Positions 49,347 to 56,680 of a DNA stretch of 64,000 nt are shown piece by piece. Below the pieces are notes generated by a model. It searched no databases. It was given only the letters and a program-made list of their open reading frames with translations, and was not told the origin of the DNA. The stretch lies in contig NZ_JBGTYM010000001.1 of the NCBI RefSeq assembly GCF_044142105.1, positions 124,001 through 188,000 of the forward strand, in the 5' to 3' direction. Origin of the DNA: Pseudogemmobacter sp044142105 (GTDB lineage: Bacteria; Pseudomonadota; Alphaproteobacteria; Rhodobacterales; Rhodobacteraceae). Within the stretch, counting starts at the first letter, position 1. Every line of letters begins with the position of its first letter. The position numbers and the translations under genes are program-made.

Positions 49347-50159
49347 TCAGATCCCGCCTTGTGCGGTGAGGGGCTTGGTCAGGATGGTGCGGGTGGCGGC
49401 CGCGACGTCGTCCTGCCGCATCAGGCTTTCGCCGATCAGGAAGCAGCGCGCGCCGAAACGGGCCAGATCGGCAAGGTCATCCGGGGTGTAAAGGCCGCTT
49501 TCCGCGACGATCAGGCGGTCTTCCGGCACCAGCCGGGCCAGTTGGCGTGTGGTGTCGAGCGTGACCTCGAATGTGTGGAGATTGCGGTTGTTGATGCCGA
49601 TCAGCGGCGATTTCAGGGTCTGGGCACGCTCAAGCTCTGCGCGGTCATGCACTTCGATCAGCACATCCATGCCCCATTCCATCGCTGCGGCTTCGAGTTC
49701 GACGGCCTGTTCGTCGGAAAGCGAGGCCATGATGATCAGGATGCAATCGGTCGACAGGGCGCGGGCCTCGGCGACCTGATAGGGGTCGTAGAGAAAATCC
49801 TTGCGCAGGCAGGGCAGCGCGGTCGCGTCATGGGCCTGGGTCAGATATTCATCGGCGCCCTGGAAAGAGGGCGTGTCGGTTAGGATCGACAGGCAGGTGG
49901 CGCCACCTTCCTCATAGGCGCGGGCCAGCGCGGGCGGGTCGAAATCGGGGCGGATCAGGCCTTTCGAGGGCGAGGCCTTCTTGATTTCAGCGATAAGGCC
50001 ATAGCCGGTCTGAGCGGCGTCGGTCAGGGCGCGGGCGAAACCGCGAGGGGCAGGTGCGGCGCGGGCGGCGTCCTCGAGCTCGGCCAGCGGGCGGGCGGCC
50101 TTGCGGGCAGCGACCTCCTCAAGCTTGTAGGCCTTGATGCGGTCGAGGATCGTGGTCAT
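49347..50159 (-). CDS. trpC: Indole-3-glycerol-phosphate synthase
   Basis: Tryptophan pathway enzyme that forms the indole ring. 270 residues, a single-function TIM barrel not fused to TrpF. MTTILDRIKAYKLEEVAARKA opens it; IAEIKKASPSKGLIRPDFDP holds the catalytic Glu and Lys, CLRKDFLYDPYQVAEAR the second Lys, and IGINNRNLHTFEV and VAESGLYTPDDL complete the site. The start ATG 50157-50159 gives the normal N-terminus. trpG and trpD lie 1.5 kb upstream on the same strand, separated by ung and an outer-membrane protein gene. Confidence 0.98.
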   Translation of the reverse strand: MTTILDRIKAYKLEEVAARKAARPLAELEDAARAAPAPRGFARALTDAAQTGYGLIAEIKKASPSKGLIRPDFDPPALARAYEEGGATCLSILTDTPSFQGADEYLTQAHDATALPCLRKDFLYDPYQVAEARALSTDCILIIMASLSDEQAVELEAAAMEWGMDVLIEVHDRAELERAQTLKSPLIGINNRNLHTFEVTLDTTRQLARLVPEDRLIVAESGLYTPDDLADLARFGARCFLIGESLMRQDDVAAATRTILTKPLTAQGGI

Positions 50160-50194
50160 GCGCTGTCCTTTCGGGCGGTCTTCGCTCTGCGAGC

Positions 50195-50250
50195 CTCCGG
50201 GTTTCCACACTCCCGGAGCCGCCGGGTGATATTTCCGCCAAGATGAAGGG
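50195..50250 (+). repeat. Composite intergenic element F
   Basis: Hairpin CTCCGGG / CCCGGAG (50195-50201 and 50212-50218), then core GCCGGGTGATATTTCCGCC and AAGATGAAGGGC. On the minus strand it follows the ung stop by eight bases and lies ahead of trpC. Confidence 0.65.
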
Positions 50251-50257
50251 CTTCGCT

Positions 50258-50953
50258 TCAGGACTTAGCGCGGAGCGGCGGCGAAGGGAAGGCGTCAGGC
50301 GGGGCGGCAGGACGGGTCCAGTCGATCAAGGGCTCACCGCGGCTTTCAAGCCAGGAGTTGATGGCCGAGAAAGGGCGCGAGCCGAAAAAGCCGCGATAGG
50401 CCGAGAGGGGCGAGGGATGCGGGCTTTCGAGAAAGAGATGTCCGTCGCGGGGCAGTTTCGCGCAGAGCTTTTGCGCGGGCGCGCCCCAGAGAAGGAAGGC
50501 GCGGGGGCCGTCTGTGGCGGTGGCGTCCAGGATCTGGGCAGTCAGGGTTTCCCAACCCCAGCCTTTATGGCCGTTGGATTGGCCAAGAGGCACGGTCAGC
50601 GCGGTGTTCAGCAGAAGGATGCCCTGCTCGGCCCAGGATGTCAGGTCGCCATCCGGTTTCCCGGCGCCGATATCGGCGGCGAGTTCGGTGAGGATGTTCT
50701 TCAGGCTGTCGCGAGGACGCTCGTCCGGCGGAAAGGAGAAGGCAAGGCCGGTGGCGCGGCCGGGCGTGGGATAGGGATCCTGGCCCAGAATGACCACTCG
50801 GACGGCAGGACGCGGGGTCAGGCGCAGGGCGCGGAACGGATCCCGGGGTTGCCAATCGGGCGCCGCGGCGAGCCGTTCGCGCAGAGCGGGCCATCGGCTC
50901 GTGAAGAAGGGCAGGTCCGACCAGCTTGCCGGCGGTTCGGGAACCATGGTCAT
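50258..50953 (-). CDS. ung: Uracil-DNA glycosylase (family 1)
   Basis: Removes uracil from DNA. 231 residues. The water-activating Asp is D59 in VVILGQDPYPTPGRATGLAFS (Pro replaces the usual His after Tyr, as in other alphaproteobacterial Ung), GILLLNTALTVPLGQSNGHKGWGWE binds uracil through the Asn, and LESPHPSPLSAYRGFFGSRPFS carries the catalytic His and the DNA-intercalating loop. The start ATG 50951-50953 or 50945-50947. It lies between the outer-membrane protein gene and trpC on the same strand. Confidence 0.97.
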   Translation of the reverse strand: MTMVPEPPASWSDLPFFTSRWPALRERLAAAPDWQPRDPFRALRLTPRPAVRVVILGQDPYPTPGRATGLAFSFPPDERPRDSLKNILTELAADIGAGKPDGDLTSWAEQGILLLNTALTVPLGQSNGHKGWGWETLTAQILDATATDGPRAFLLWGAPAQKLCAKLPRDGHLFLESPHPSPLSAYRGFFGSRPFSAINSWLESRGEPLIDWTRPAAPPDAFPSPPLRAKS

Positions 50954-50987
50954 GGTACGTCCTTGGGCTGCGGGCGCGGGGCGGCGG

Positions 50988-51548
50988 CTAGAACGTGTTG
51001 ACCGAGAAGCCGATGAAAGCCTCTTCGCTGTCGAACTTGTACCCGCCGCGCAGGCTTAGATCGCCGCCGCCGAGGCGTTTTTGCAGGGCAACCGTGGTTT
51101 CGTGGTAATTGTCGCTGCCGCCGCGCGACAGCTCGAGCCCGAAACCGCTGGCACCATGGCTGACCTGGCCAAGCAGGAACCAGGCGTCATCGACCGTGTT
51201 GTAGAAACCAAGCGCATAGAGGCCGCCAAAGCTGGTGGGACTGTAATTCTCCAGTGCGACCTTGCCGCCCGTCTGGGTGCCTCTGTCATCGGACCAGCCG
51301 ATCGAGGGGCCAATCCGCAGGGTGGCCGAACCAAGGGGGATGCCAAAGCTGAGCGCGGCGCCCGTGTCATGACCGCCCTCGTATTTCGACGCCGCGACTT
51401 CTGCGCCAAAGCGTCCCCAGACACCGCTTGCGACCACGGTTTGGGTCTGACCGGCGATATCGACCTGAAAGAAGGTGCCATCGGCAAGGGCCGCATTACC
51501 CGTGGCAACGAGGAGGGCAGCGGCGGCGAGAGCGGGGCGGAATTTCAC
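50988..51548 (-). CDS. Predicted outer-membrane beta-barrel protein
   Basis: 186 residues. KFRPALAAAALLVATGNAALA is a signal peptide, cut before DGTFFQVD. The mature part alternates polar and hydrophobic residues in short strands (GVWGRFGAEVAASKYEGG, GAALSFGIPLGSATLRIGPSIG, SLRGGYKFDSEEAFIGFSVNTF) and ends in Phe, the mark for barrel assembly by BAM. I do not recognise a named family. The start is taken as GTG 51548; a perfect 12-bp palindrome lies 11 bases upstream. Its place inside the trp region is odd. Confidence 0.72.
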   Translation of the reverse strand: MKFRPALAAAALLVATGNAALADGTFFQVDIAGQTQTVVASGVWGRFGAEVAASKYEGGHDTGAALSFGIPLGSATLRIGPSIGWSDDRGTQTGGKVALENYSPTSFGGLYALGFYNTVDDAWFLLGQVSHGASGFGLELSRGGSDNYHETTVALQKRLGGGDLSLRGGYKFDSEEAFIGFSVNTF

Positions 51549-51713
51549 GGGTCGGGCACTTTCATGAAAGAGACACGCTAGGAATAGCGCGTCGCATCGC
51601 TTGCTGAACAACCAATAGCATTCCGGCGGCGGGCGCTGCAATCCGGACCCTGCCGGTTGACGCTATCCTGCTGCGACTGTTGCCCCTTTTCGTCACATGG
51701 CTGAGAAAGCGGC

Positions 51714-52727
51714 TCAGACCGTGGTCAGTGCGATCAGCGCCGCGACCTTGGCTTTGGCTGCTCCACTGTCGATGCTCTCGGCAGCGCGCGCCACGCCTTC
51801 CTTGAGGCTGGCCGCCTTGTCGGCCACCACCAACGCGGCGGCGGAGTTCAACAGCACCGCATCCCGATAGGCGCCCGGCGCGCCATCCAGAAGGGCGCAG
51901 AAAGCGGCGGCGTTTTCCTCGGGTGTGCCGCCGATGATCGCCTCGAACGGATGGGCGGGCAGGCCCGCGTCTTCGGGATGGACATCAAACTCGGTGATCT
52001 CGCCCCTGTCCAAAGCCGCGACCTTGCTGGACAGGGCGATGGACAGCTCATCCGTACCGTCGCCGCCATGGACGAGCCAGGCCTTTTCCGAGCCCAGGGC
52101 CAGCAGGGTTTCGGCCATGGGCCGGATCAGCCTTGCCGAGAAGGCGCCGGTCAATTGTCGCTTGACGCCCGCCGGGTTGGTCAGGGGGCCAAGGATGTTG
52201 AAGATGGTCCGGGTGCCCAGTTCGGCCCGAACCGGCATGACGTGGCGGATGGCGGGGTGGTGCATCGGCGCCATCATGAAGCCGATTCCGGCTTCGGCCA
52301 GGCATTTCTCGACCACATCCGGGCCGACCATGACATTAAGCCCCATGGCCGTCAGCGCATCGGCGGCACCGGATTTCGAGCTGAGATTGCGATTGCCGTG
52401 CTTGGCGACCGGGACGCCCGCGCCGGCGACGACGAAAGCGGTCGCGGTCGAGATATTCAGCGTGCCCTTGCCGTCGCCGCCAGTGCCCACGATGTCGATC
52501 GCACTCTCGGGCGCGCGGACCGGATTGCATTTCGAGCGCATCACATAGGCGGCGGCGGCATATTCATCGACCGTCTCGCCCCGGGTGCGGATGGCCATCA
52601 GGAAGCCGCCCATCTGGGCCGGGGTGCCTTCGCCTTCGAAGAGGGCTTCGAAGGCAGTTTCGGCCTCGATCCGCGACAGCGGGCGTTCGGCGGCGATGCC
52701 GATCAGCGGGCGCAGCCGGTCGCTCAT
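51714..52727 (-). CDS. trpD: Anthranilate phosphoribosyltransferase
   Basis: Adds the phosphoribosyl group to anthranilate. 337 residues, single-function. IDIVGTGGDGKGTLNISTATAFVVAGAGVPVAKHGNRNLSSKSGAADALTAMG is the PRPP-binding core (GTGGD, NIST, KHGNR), and MHHPAIRHVMPVRAELGTRTIFNILGPLTNPA is the second signature. The start overlaps the trpG stop (ATGA), so the two are coupled. The next trp gene, trpC, is not directly downstream. Confidence 0.98.
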   Translation of the reverse strand: MSDRLRPLIGIAAERPLSRIEAETAFEALFEGEGTPAQMGGFLMAIRTRGETVDEYAAAAYVMRSKCNPVRAPESAIDIVGTGGDGKGTLNISTATAFVVAGAGVPVAKHGNRNLSSKSGAADALTAMGLNVMVGPDVVEKCLAEAGIGFMMAPMHHPAIRHVMPVRAELGTRTIFNILGPLTNPAGVKRQLTGAFSARLIRPMAETLLALGSEKAWLVHGGDGTDELSIALSSKVAALDRGEITEFDVHPEDAGLPAHPFEAIIGGTPEENAAAFCALLDGAPGAYRDAVLLNSAAALVVADKAASLKEGVARAAESIDSGAAKAKVAALIALTTV

Positions 52728-53311
52728 GCGGGCACCTTGACGCGGGCTTCTTGCAGGAAATTGCGCAGAAGTTGGTGGCCATGCTGCGAGGCGATGGATT
52801 CTGGGTGGAACTGCACGCCTTCGACCAGTTTTTCGCGGTGGCGCAGGCCCATGATGGTGCCGTCTTCCAGCCAGGCGGTGATTTCAAGGCTGGCGGGCAG
52901 GCTGTCGCGATCCACGACCAGCGAATGGTATCGCGTTGCCTCGAAGGGCGAGGGCAGGCCCGCGAAGACGCCTTTGCCGGAATGGTGCATCATGCCCATC
53001 TTGCCATGGACGATCTCGTGGCAGCGCACGACCTTGCCGCCAAATGCCTCGCCGATGGTCTGATGGCCCAGACAGACGCCCAGAAGCGGCACGCCCGCTT
53101 CGGCCGCGGCCTTGGTCAGCGGCAGGCAGATGCCGGCGGCGGCGGGATCGCAGGGGCCTGGCGACAGCACGATGGCTTCGGGCCGCATGGCCAGCGCATC
53201 CTGCACTTGCAGCGCGTCGTTGCGATGGACCTGCACATCGGCACCAAGTTCGCCGAGGTAATGCACCAGATTCCAGGTGAAGCTGTCGTAATTGTCGATC
53301 AGAAGCAGCAT
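52724..53311 (-). CDS. trpG: Anthranilate synthase glutamine amidotransferase component
   Basis: Supplies ammonia from glutamine to TrpE. 195 residues. Catalytic triad: C80 in LLGVCLGHQTIGEAFGG, H169 and E171 in GVQFHPESIAS; LSPGPCDPAAAG is the oxyanion region. TrpE is not in the window. It is coupled to trpD by a four-base overlap. The 232-base divergent spacer to the deacetylase gene should contain the promoters of both. Confidence 0.97.
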   Translation of the reverse strand: MLLLIDNYDSFTWNLVHYLGELGADVQVHRNDALQVQDALAMRPEAIVLSPGPCDPAAAGICLPLTKAAAEAGVPLLGVCLGHQTIGEAFGGKVVRCHEIVHGKMGMMHHSGKGVFAGLPSPFEATRYHSLVVDRDSLPASLEITAWLEDGTIMGLRHREKLVEGVQFHPESIASQHGHQLLRNFLQEARVKVPA

Positions 53312-53543
53312 GTCGCTTGGCCTTATCTTGCCGGACCCCGCAGGAAAAGGGGGTGAAGGGCGGCGCTTGTCGCGCTATACATGGTCCGCAGAGGGCGGAA
53401 AGGTCAAGGTGGCGGCACGCGATAGCGGGGCGCGATCCGGGCCGGACCGGTCGCAAAGCGGGGCCAACCCGCGAGCCGCCGGGCGCAGGTCGGGCGGAAT
53501 TGGCCGTTGGGCGCAAGGGTTCGGGGCAAGGACGGAGGCGGAA

Positions 53544-55343
53544 GTGATCGGCAGGTTCCTCTTGGGCGCGGGCTTGGGCGCGCTTGTGGGCACGGGTGTT
53601 TTGGCGCTGATTTCAATCATGGCGCCGGGGCCGCGTGCGCTGCCGCCGCCCGCGCTGCCGGGTTCAGAACCTGCCCTATCCGCGCCTGCTTCGGCGCCCG
53701 AACCCACGGCGACGCCGATGCCCGAAGCCGCGCCGGCGGCCCCAGTAGGGCCGTCGCCCGCACCGACGGCAGAACCCTCAACCGTCCCGGCTGCGGATGG
53801 CGAGGGTCCAGACGCGGCGCCAAGTTCCGCTGGCGAACCTTCCGTACCGACGCGTGCGCCCGCCGTTCAACCCGATCCGACGACCGAACCCGGCCAACCC
53901 GAAGCCCCGCAGCCGACCCCTGACGACGCCAAGCCGACGCCGGTGCCGGATGATCAGGCGGCACTCGCGCCCGAACCGCCCCTTGCCGAAGGAGCCGTTC
54001 CGGTCGCGCCTTCCGCGCCCGCCCTGGCCGAAGCCCCGGCCCAACCCGCAGCGTCTGCCCCACCCGTGCAGCCTAATCCGCCGACGGAGTTGTCGCCGCC
54101 GGGCAAGGAAGCGGCGCCCGAGCCGCTGGCGCAACCTGCGGAAGCGCCCGCCGCCGGCGCCGCTATGGCGGTTGCCCCGCCGGAAACCCTTGCGCCGCCC
54201 GCGCTCGGCGAAGGCGCTGTCACGGCGCCGGTGCCCGAACCTGCACCGGTGGTCCTTCCCGATCCGGCGAGCCGCGCCCTCGCCGAACCGTCCCCCGCAG
54301 GGGACGCGGCGCCCGATGCCGCCGTACCGCCCGGTCTGCCGCCGCTGACGCCCGAGGAAGAAGCCATGTTGGCGCAGATCGCCAAGGATGGCCCGGAAGC
54401 GGTGCTGCCGCCCGACCAGAACGGCGAGGCGGTCGATGAGACGCCCGGACCGGCGCCCGAAATCGTCGTTCCCGATGGGGCCCCTGCACCGCCCTCCGCG
54501 GGCGATGTGGGCAGGATCGTGGTGGGAGAGGGGACGACGCTGCCGAGCGTCCCCTCGCTGATCGACAGCGGCAAGGAGCAGGCGGCCGATAAGGCCGGGG
54601 CGGACGGCATCGTCTCGGACCGGCTGCCCCGGATCGGCGACGAGGCCGGGGCTGAGGCTGCACCCGATGTGCGGCCGGTCGCGCGGAATGCACGGGCCTT
54701 TGACAATCCGACGGGCAAACCGCTGTTTGCCGTGATCCTGATCGATGACGGCGATCCGGCGTTGGATCGGGCGGCGCTGGCGAAACTGCCTTTCCCGGTC
54801 AGCTTCGCGCTTGATCCCCTGGCGGCTGGTGCGGCCGAACGGGCCGAGATCTATCGTGCGGCGGATCAGGAGGTGCTCATGCTGGCCTCTGGATTGCCCA
54901 AGGGGGCTGCGGCATCCGATGTCGAGGTGGCGTTCCAGTCTATGCAACAGGCGCTGCCGCAAGCGGTGGCGGTGCTGGACCCGCCGGATCGCGTGTTCCA
55001 GAACGACCGGGGCATGGCGTCGCTGGTCGTGCCGGTGATCGAGGCCGAGGGCCTGGGGCTGGTGACCTGGGACCAGGGGCTGAACGCCGCCGATCAGGTG
55101 GCGCGTCGGGCCGAAATTCCTGCGACCGTCGCCTTCCGCGCTCTGGATGCCGAGGGCGAGGCCGCCCCCGTCATCCGCCGCTATCTGGATCGCGCCGCCT
55201 TCAAGGCGGCGCAGGAGGGGCATGTCACGGTCATCGGTCATGCGCGGCCGGAAACGGTGGCGGCGTTGCTGGAATGGACGGTCGAGGGCCGCGCGGGCAC
55301 TGTGGCGCTGGCCCCCGTGACGGCGGTGATGGCACAGCCCTAG
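53544..55343 (+). CDS. Divergent polysaccharide deacetylase family protein (YibQ-like)
   Basis: 599 residues in three parts: an N-terminal membrane anchor (VIGRFLLGAGLGALVGTGVLALISI), about 300 residues extremely rich in Pro and Ala with many PAP/PEP repeats, and a C-terminal YibQ-type divergent deacetylase domain (PLFAVILIDDGDPALDRAALAKLPFPVSFALDP..., DQEVLMLASGLPKG, LGLVTWDQGLNAADQVA). The long Pro/Ala segment would span the periplasm like TonB. Metal-binding residues of active deacetylases are not obvious. The start is GTG 53544 with GGAGG five bases upstream; the frame is open further upstream. Confidence 0.85.
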   Translation: MIGRFLLGAGLGALVGTGVLALISIMAPGPRALPPPALPGSEPALSAPASAPEPTATPMPEAAPAAPVGPSPAPTAEPSTVPAADGEGPDAAPSSAGEPSVPTRAPAVQPDPTTEPGQPEAPQPTPDDAKPTPVPDDQAALAPEPPLAEGAVPVAPSAPALAEAPAQPAASAPPVQPNPPTELSPPGKEAAPEPLAQPAEAPAAGAAMAVAPPETLAPPALGEGAVTAPVPEPAPVVLPDPASRALAEPSPAGDAAPDAAVPPGLPPLTPEEEAMLAQIAKDGPEAVLPPDQNGEAVDETPGPAPEIVVPDGAPAPPSAGDVGRIVVGEGTTLPSVPSLIDSGKEQAADKAGADGIVSDRLPRIGDEAGAEAAPDVRPVARNARAFDNPTGKPLFAVILIDDGDPALDRAALAKLPFPVSFALDPLAAGAAERAEIYRAADQEVLMLASGLPKGAAASDVEVAFQSMQQALPQAVAVLDPPDRVFQNDRGMASLVVPVIEAEGLGLVTWDQGLNAADQVARRAEIPATVAFRALDAEGEAAPVIRRYLDRAAFKAAQEGHVTVIGHARPETVAALLEWTVEGRAGTVALAPVTAVMAQP

Positions 55344-55351
55344 GCTGGCTG

Positions 55352-55371
55352 TGGCGCGCGACGGCGCGCCA
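55352..55371. terminator. Hairpin between convergent genes
   Basis: Perfect 8-bp stem TGGCGCGC-GACG-GCGCGCCA between the deacetylase stop and the CAP-protein stop, followed by a short T-stretch on the plus strand. Confidence 0.55.
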
Positions 55372-55382
55372 TACCGTTTGCG

Positions 55383-55898
55383 TCAGTCGGACTTGCCCAT
55401 GTCGATCACCCAATGCAGCCGGTTTTCCGGTGCAGGCGACAGGGCGATTCCGATGCCGATGTCGCGCGTTTCGCGCATCAGCATGTTGTCCTTGTGATGG
55501 GGCGAGTTCATCCACCATTCCACGGCGCGCTTGGGCGTGCCGAAGCCCCGACCGGTATTCTCGGAGGCGGTGCGGTAGTCATATCCCACGCGGCGAAGGC
55601 GATGCTGCAGCTTGCTGCCATCCGAGGAGTCGTGGCTGACCGAACGGCGCTTGGCATTGTCGCAGGCATGGCCCTGGGCCGCCTTGTCGAGCGCCGCGTT
55701 CAGGCGCAGCGGCGCGAGGCCGCGCTTGGTCCGCTCGGCATTGATGCCCTTGAGAAGTTCTGCGCGCATCGTCGCGGTATTGGCCGGAAGGGCGCAGCCG
55801 CCACCGCCGGCGGCATGGGCGCCTTGCGCGGAGAGGGTCACGCCCAAGAGCAGGCTGGACAAAAGCACTGCTAGGCGCAGGCGAGCGGTTTTGGGCAT
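55383..55898 (-). CDS. Exported CAP-domain (SCP/PR1-like) protein
   Basis: 171 residues. MPKTARLRLAVLLSSLLLGVTLSAQGAHA is a signal peptide, then GGGGCALPA and a CAP domain: INAERTKRGLAPLRLNAALDKAAQGHACDNAKR, SHDSSDGSKLQHRLRRVGYDYRTASENTGRG, AVEWWMNSPHHKDNMLMRETRDIGIGI. The His, Glu and second His of the CAP cavity (SHDSSDG, SENT, NSPHHKDN) are present. Secreted bacterial CAP proteins have no agreed function. The start ATG 55896-55898 has GGAG eight bases upstream. Confidence 0.9.
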   Translation of the reverse strand: MPKTARLRLAVLLSSLLLGVTLSAQGAHAAGGGGCALPANTATMRAELLKGINAERTKRGLAPLRLNAALDKAAQGHACDNAKRRSVSHDSSDGSKLQHRLRRVGYDYRTASENTGRGFGTPKRAVEWWMNSPHHKDNMLMRETRDIGIGIALSPAPENRLHWVIDMGKSD

Positions 55899-56035
55899 GG
55901 AACTACTCCGGTGGCAGCCGAGGGTCATGCCCGTCATCCTGTCCGGCGCGCGGGGAAAGGATGCGACGATTTCTAGGCAATTTCGGGGCGGCTGGACCAG
56001 TTTGGCCGGATTGCCTGCCGCGAGCCTCCGATGAT

Positions 56036-56680
56036 TCAGTGCCCGAAGGGGGGTACGAGCGGTCCTGCGGCGGCCTCGGCATCCTGCGGGTCATGGGTGA
56101 CAAGCACGACCGGAAGCCCGCGCGCCCTTGCCGTGTCAAAGGTGAAGGCGCGGATCTGGGCACGCCGCGCGACATCGAGCCGCGCGAAGGGCTCATCCAG
56201 CAGAAGAGCCTCGGGCGCCGCCAGAAGTGTGCGCATCAAAGCGACGCGGGACCGCTCCCCCCCTGACAGGGTTGCGGGATCGCGTGGGCCGAAGCCGCCG
56301 AGCCCGGCTTCCTCGAGCGCCGCCTCGATCGTCGCGGCACGGGCACCACCGCGTAGGCCGCGTGGCAGGGCGAAGGCAAGGTTTCCGGCGACGGAAAGAT
56401 GGGGGAAAAGCAGCGGATCCTGAAAGAGAATCCCGATGCGCCGGGCTTCGGTCGGCAGGTCGGTCACGTCGCGACCGTTCAGCGCGATGCCGCCCCAGAG
56501 GCGAAAGCCCGGGGGCAGGCTGCCGATGAGGGCGGCGAGCAGGGTGGATTTGCCGGACCCGGAGGGCCCCATGACGGTAAGGACCTGTCCTGGCGGCACA
56601 TGGGCGTCAATCCGTACGAAGGGCGCCGCGGCGCCCGGAGCCGCGATCCGCAGATCGCGCATATACAAGCCAGCACTCAT
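56036..56680 (-). CDS. ynjD: ABC transporter ATP-binding protein (YnjD-like)
   Basis: 214-residue ATPase. Walker A is GPSGSGKST, the Q-loop is ILFQDPLLFPHLSV, the ABC signature LSGGERSRVALMRTLL, Walker B ALLLDEPFARLD and the H-loop VLVTHDPQDAEA. Length and the compact C-terminus match YnjD. Its start overlaps the permease stop by four bases, so ynjB-ynjC-ynjD are one coupled operon. It energises an importer whose substrate is unknown; ThiQ-type annotation is possible but the binding protein argues against thiamine. Confidence 0.85.
   Translation of the reverse strand: MSAGLYMRDLRIAAPGAAAPFVRIDAHVPPGQVLTVMGPSGSGKSTLLAALIGSLPPGFRLWGGIALNGRDVTDLPTEARRIGILFQDPLLFPHLSVAGNLAFALPRGLRGGARAATIEAALEEAGLGGFGPRDPATLSGGERSRVALMRTLLAAPEALLLDEPFARLDVARRAQIRAFTFDTARARGLPVVLVTHDPQDAEAAAGPLVPPFGH

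Noticed and set aside
53778..55241. Long minus-strand frame (about 490 codons, Arg- and Gly-rich) opposite the deacetylase gene
   Set aside because: Composition is that of a shadow of a Pro/Ala-rich coding sequence, with no start signal or domain.
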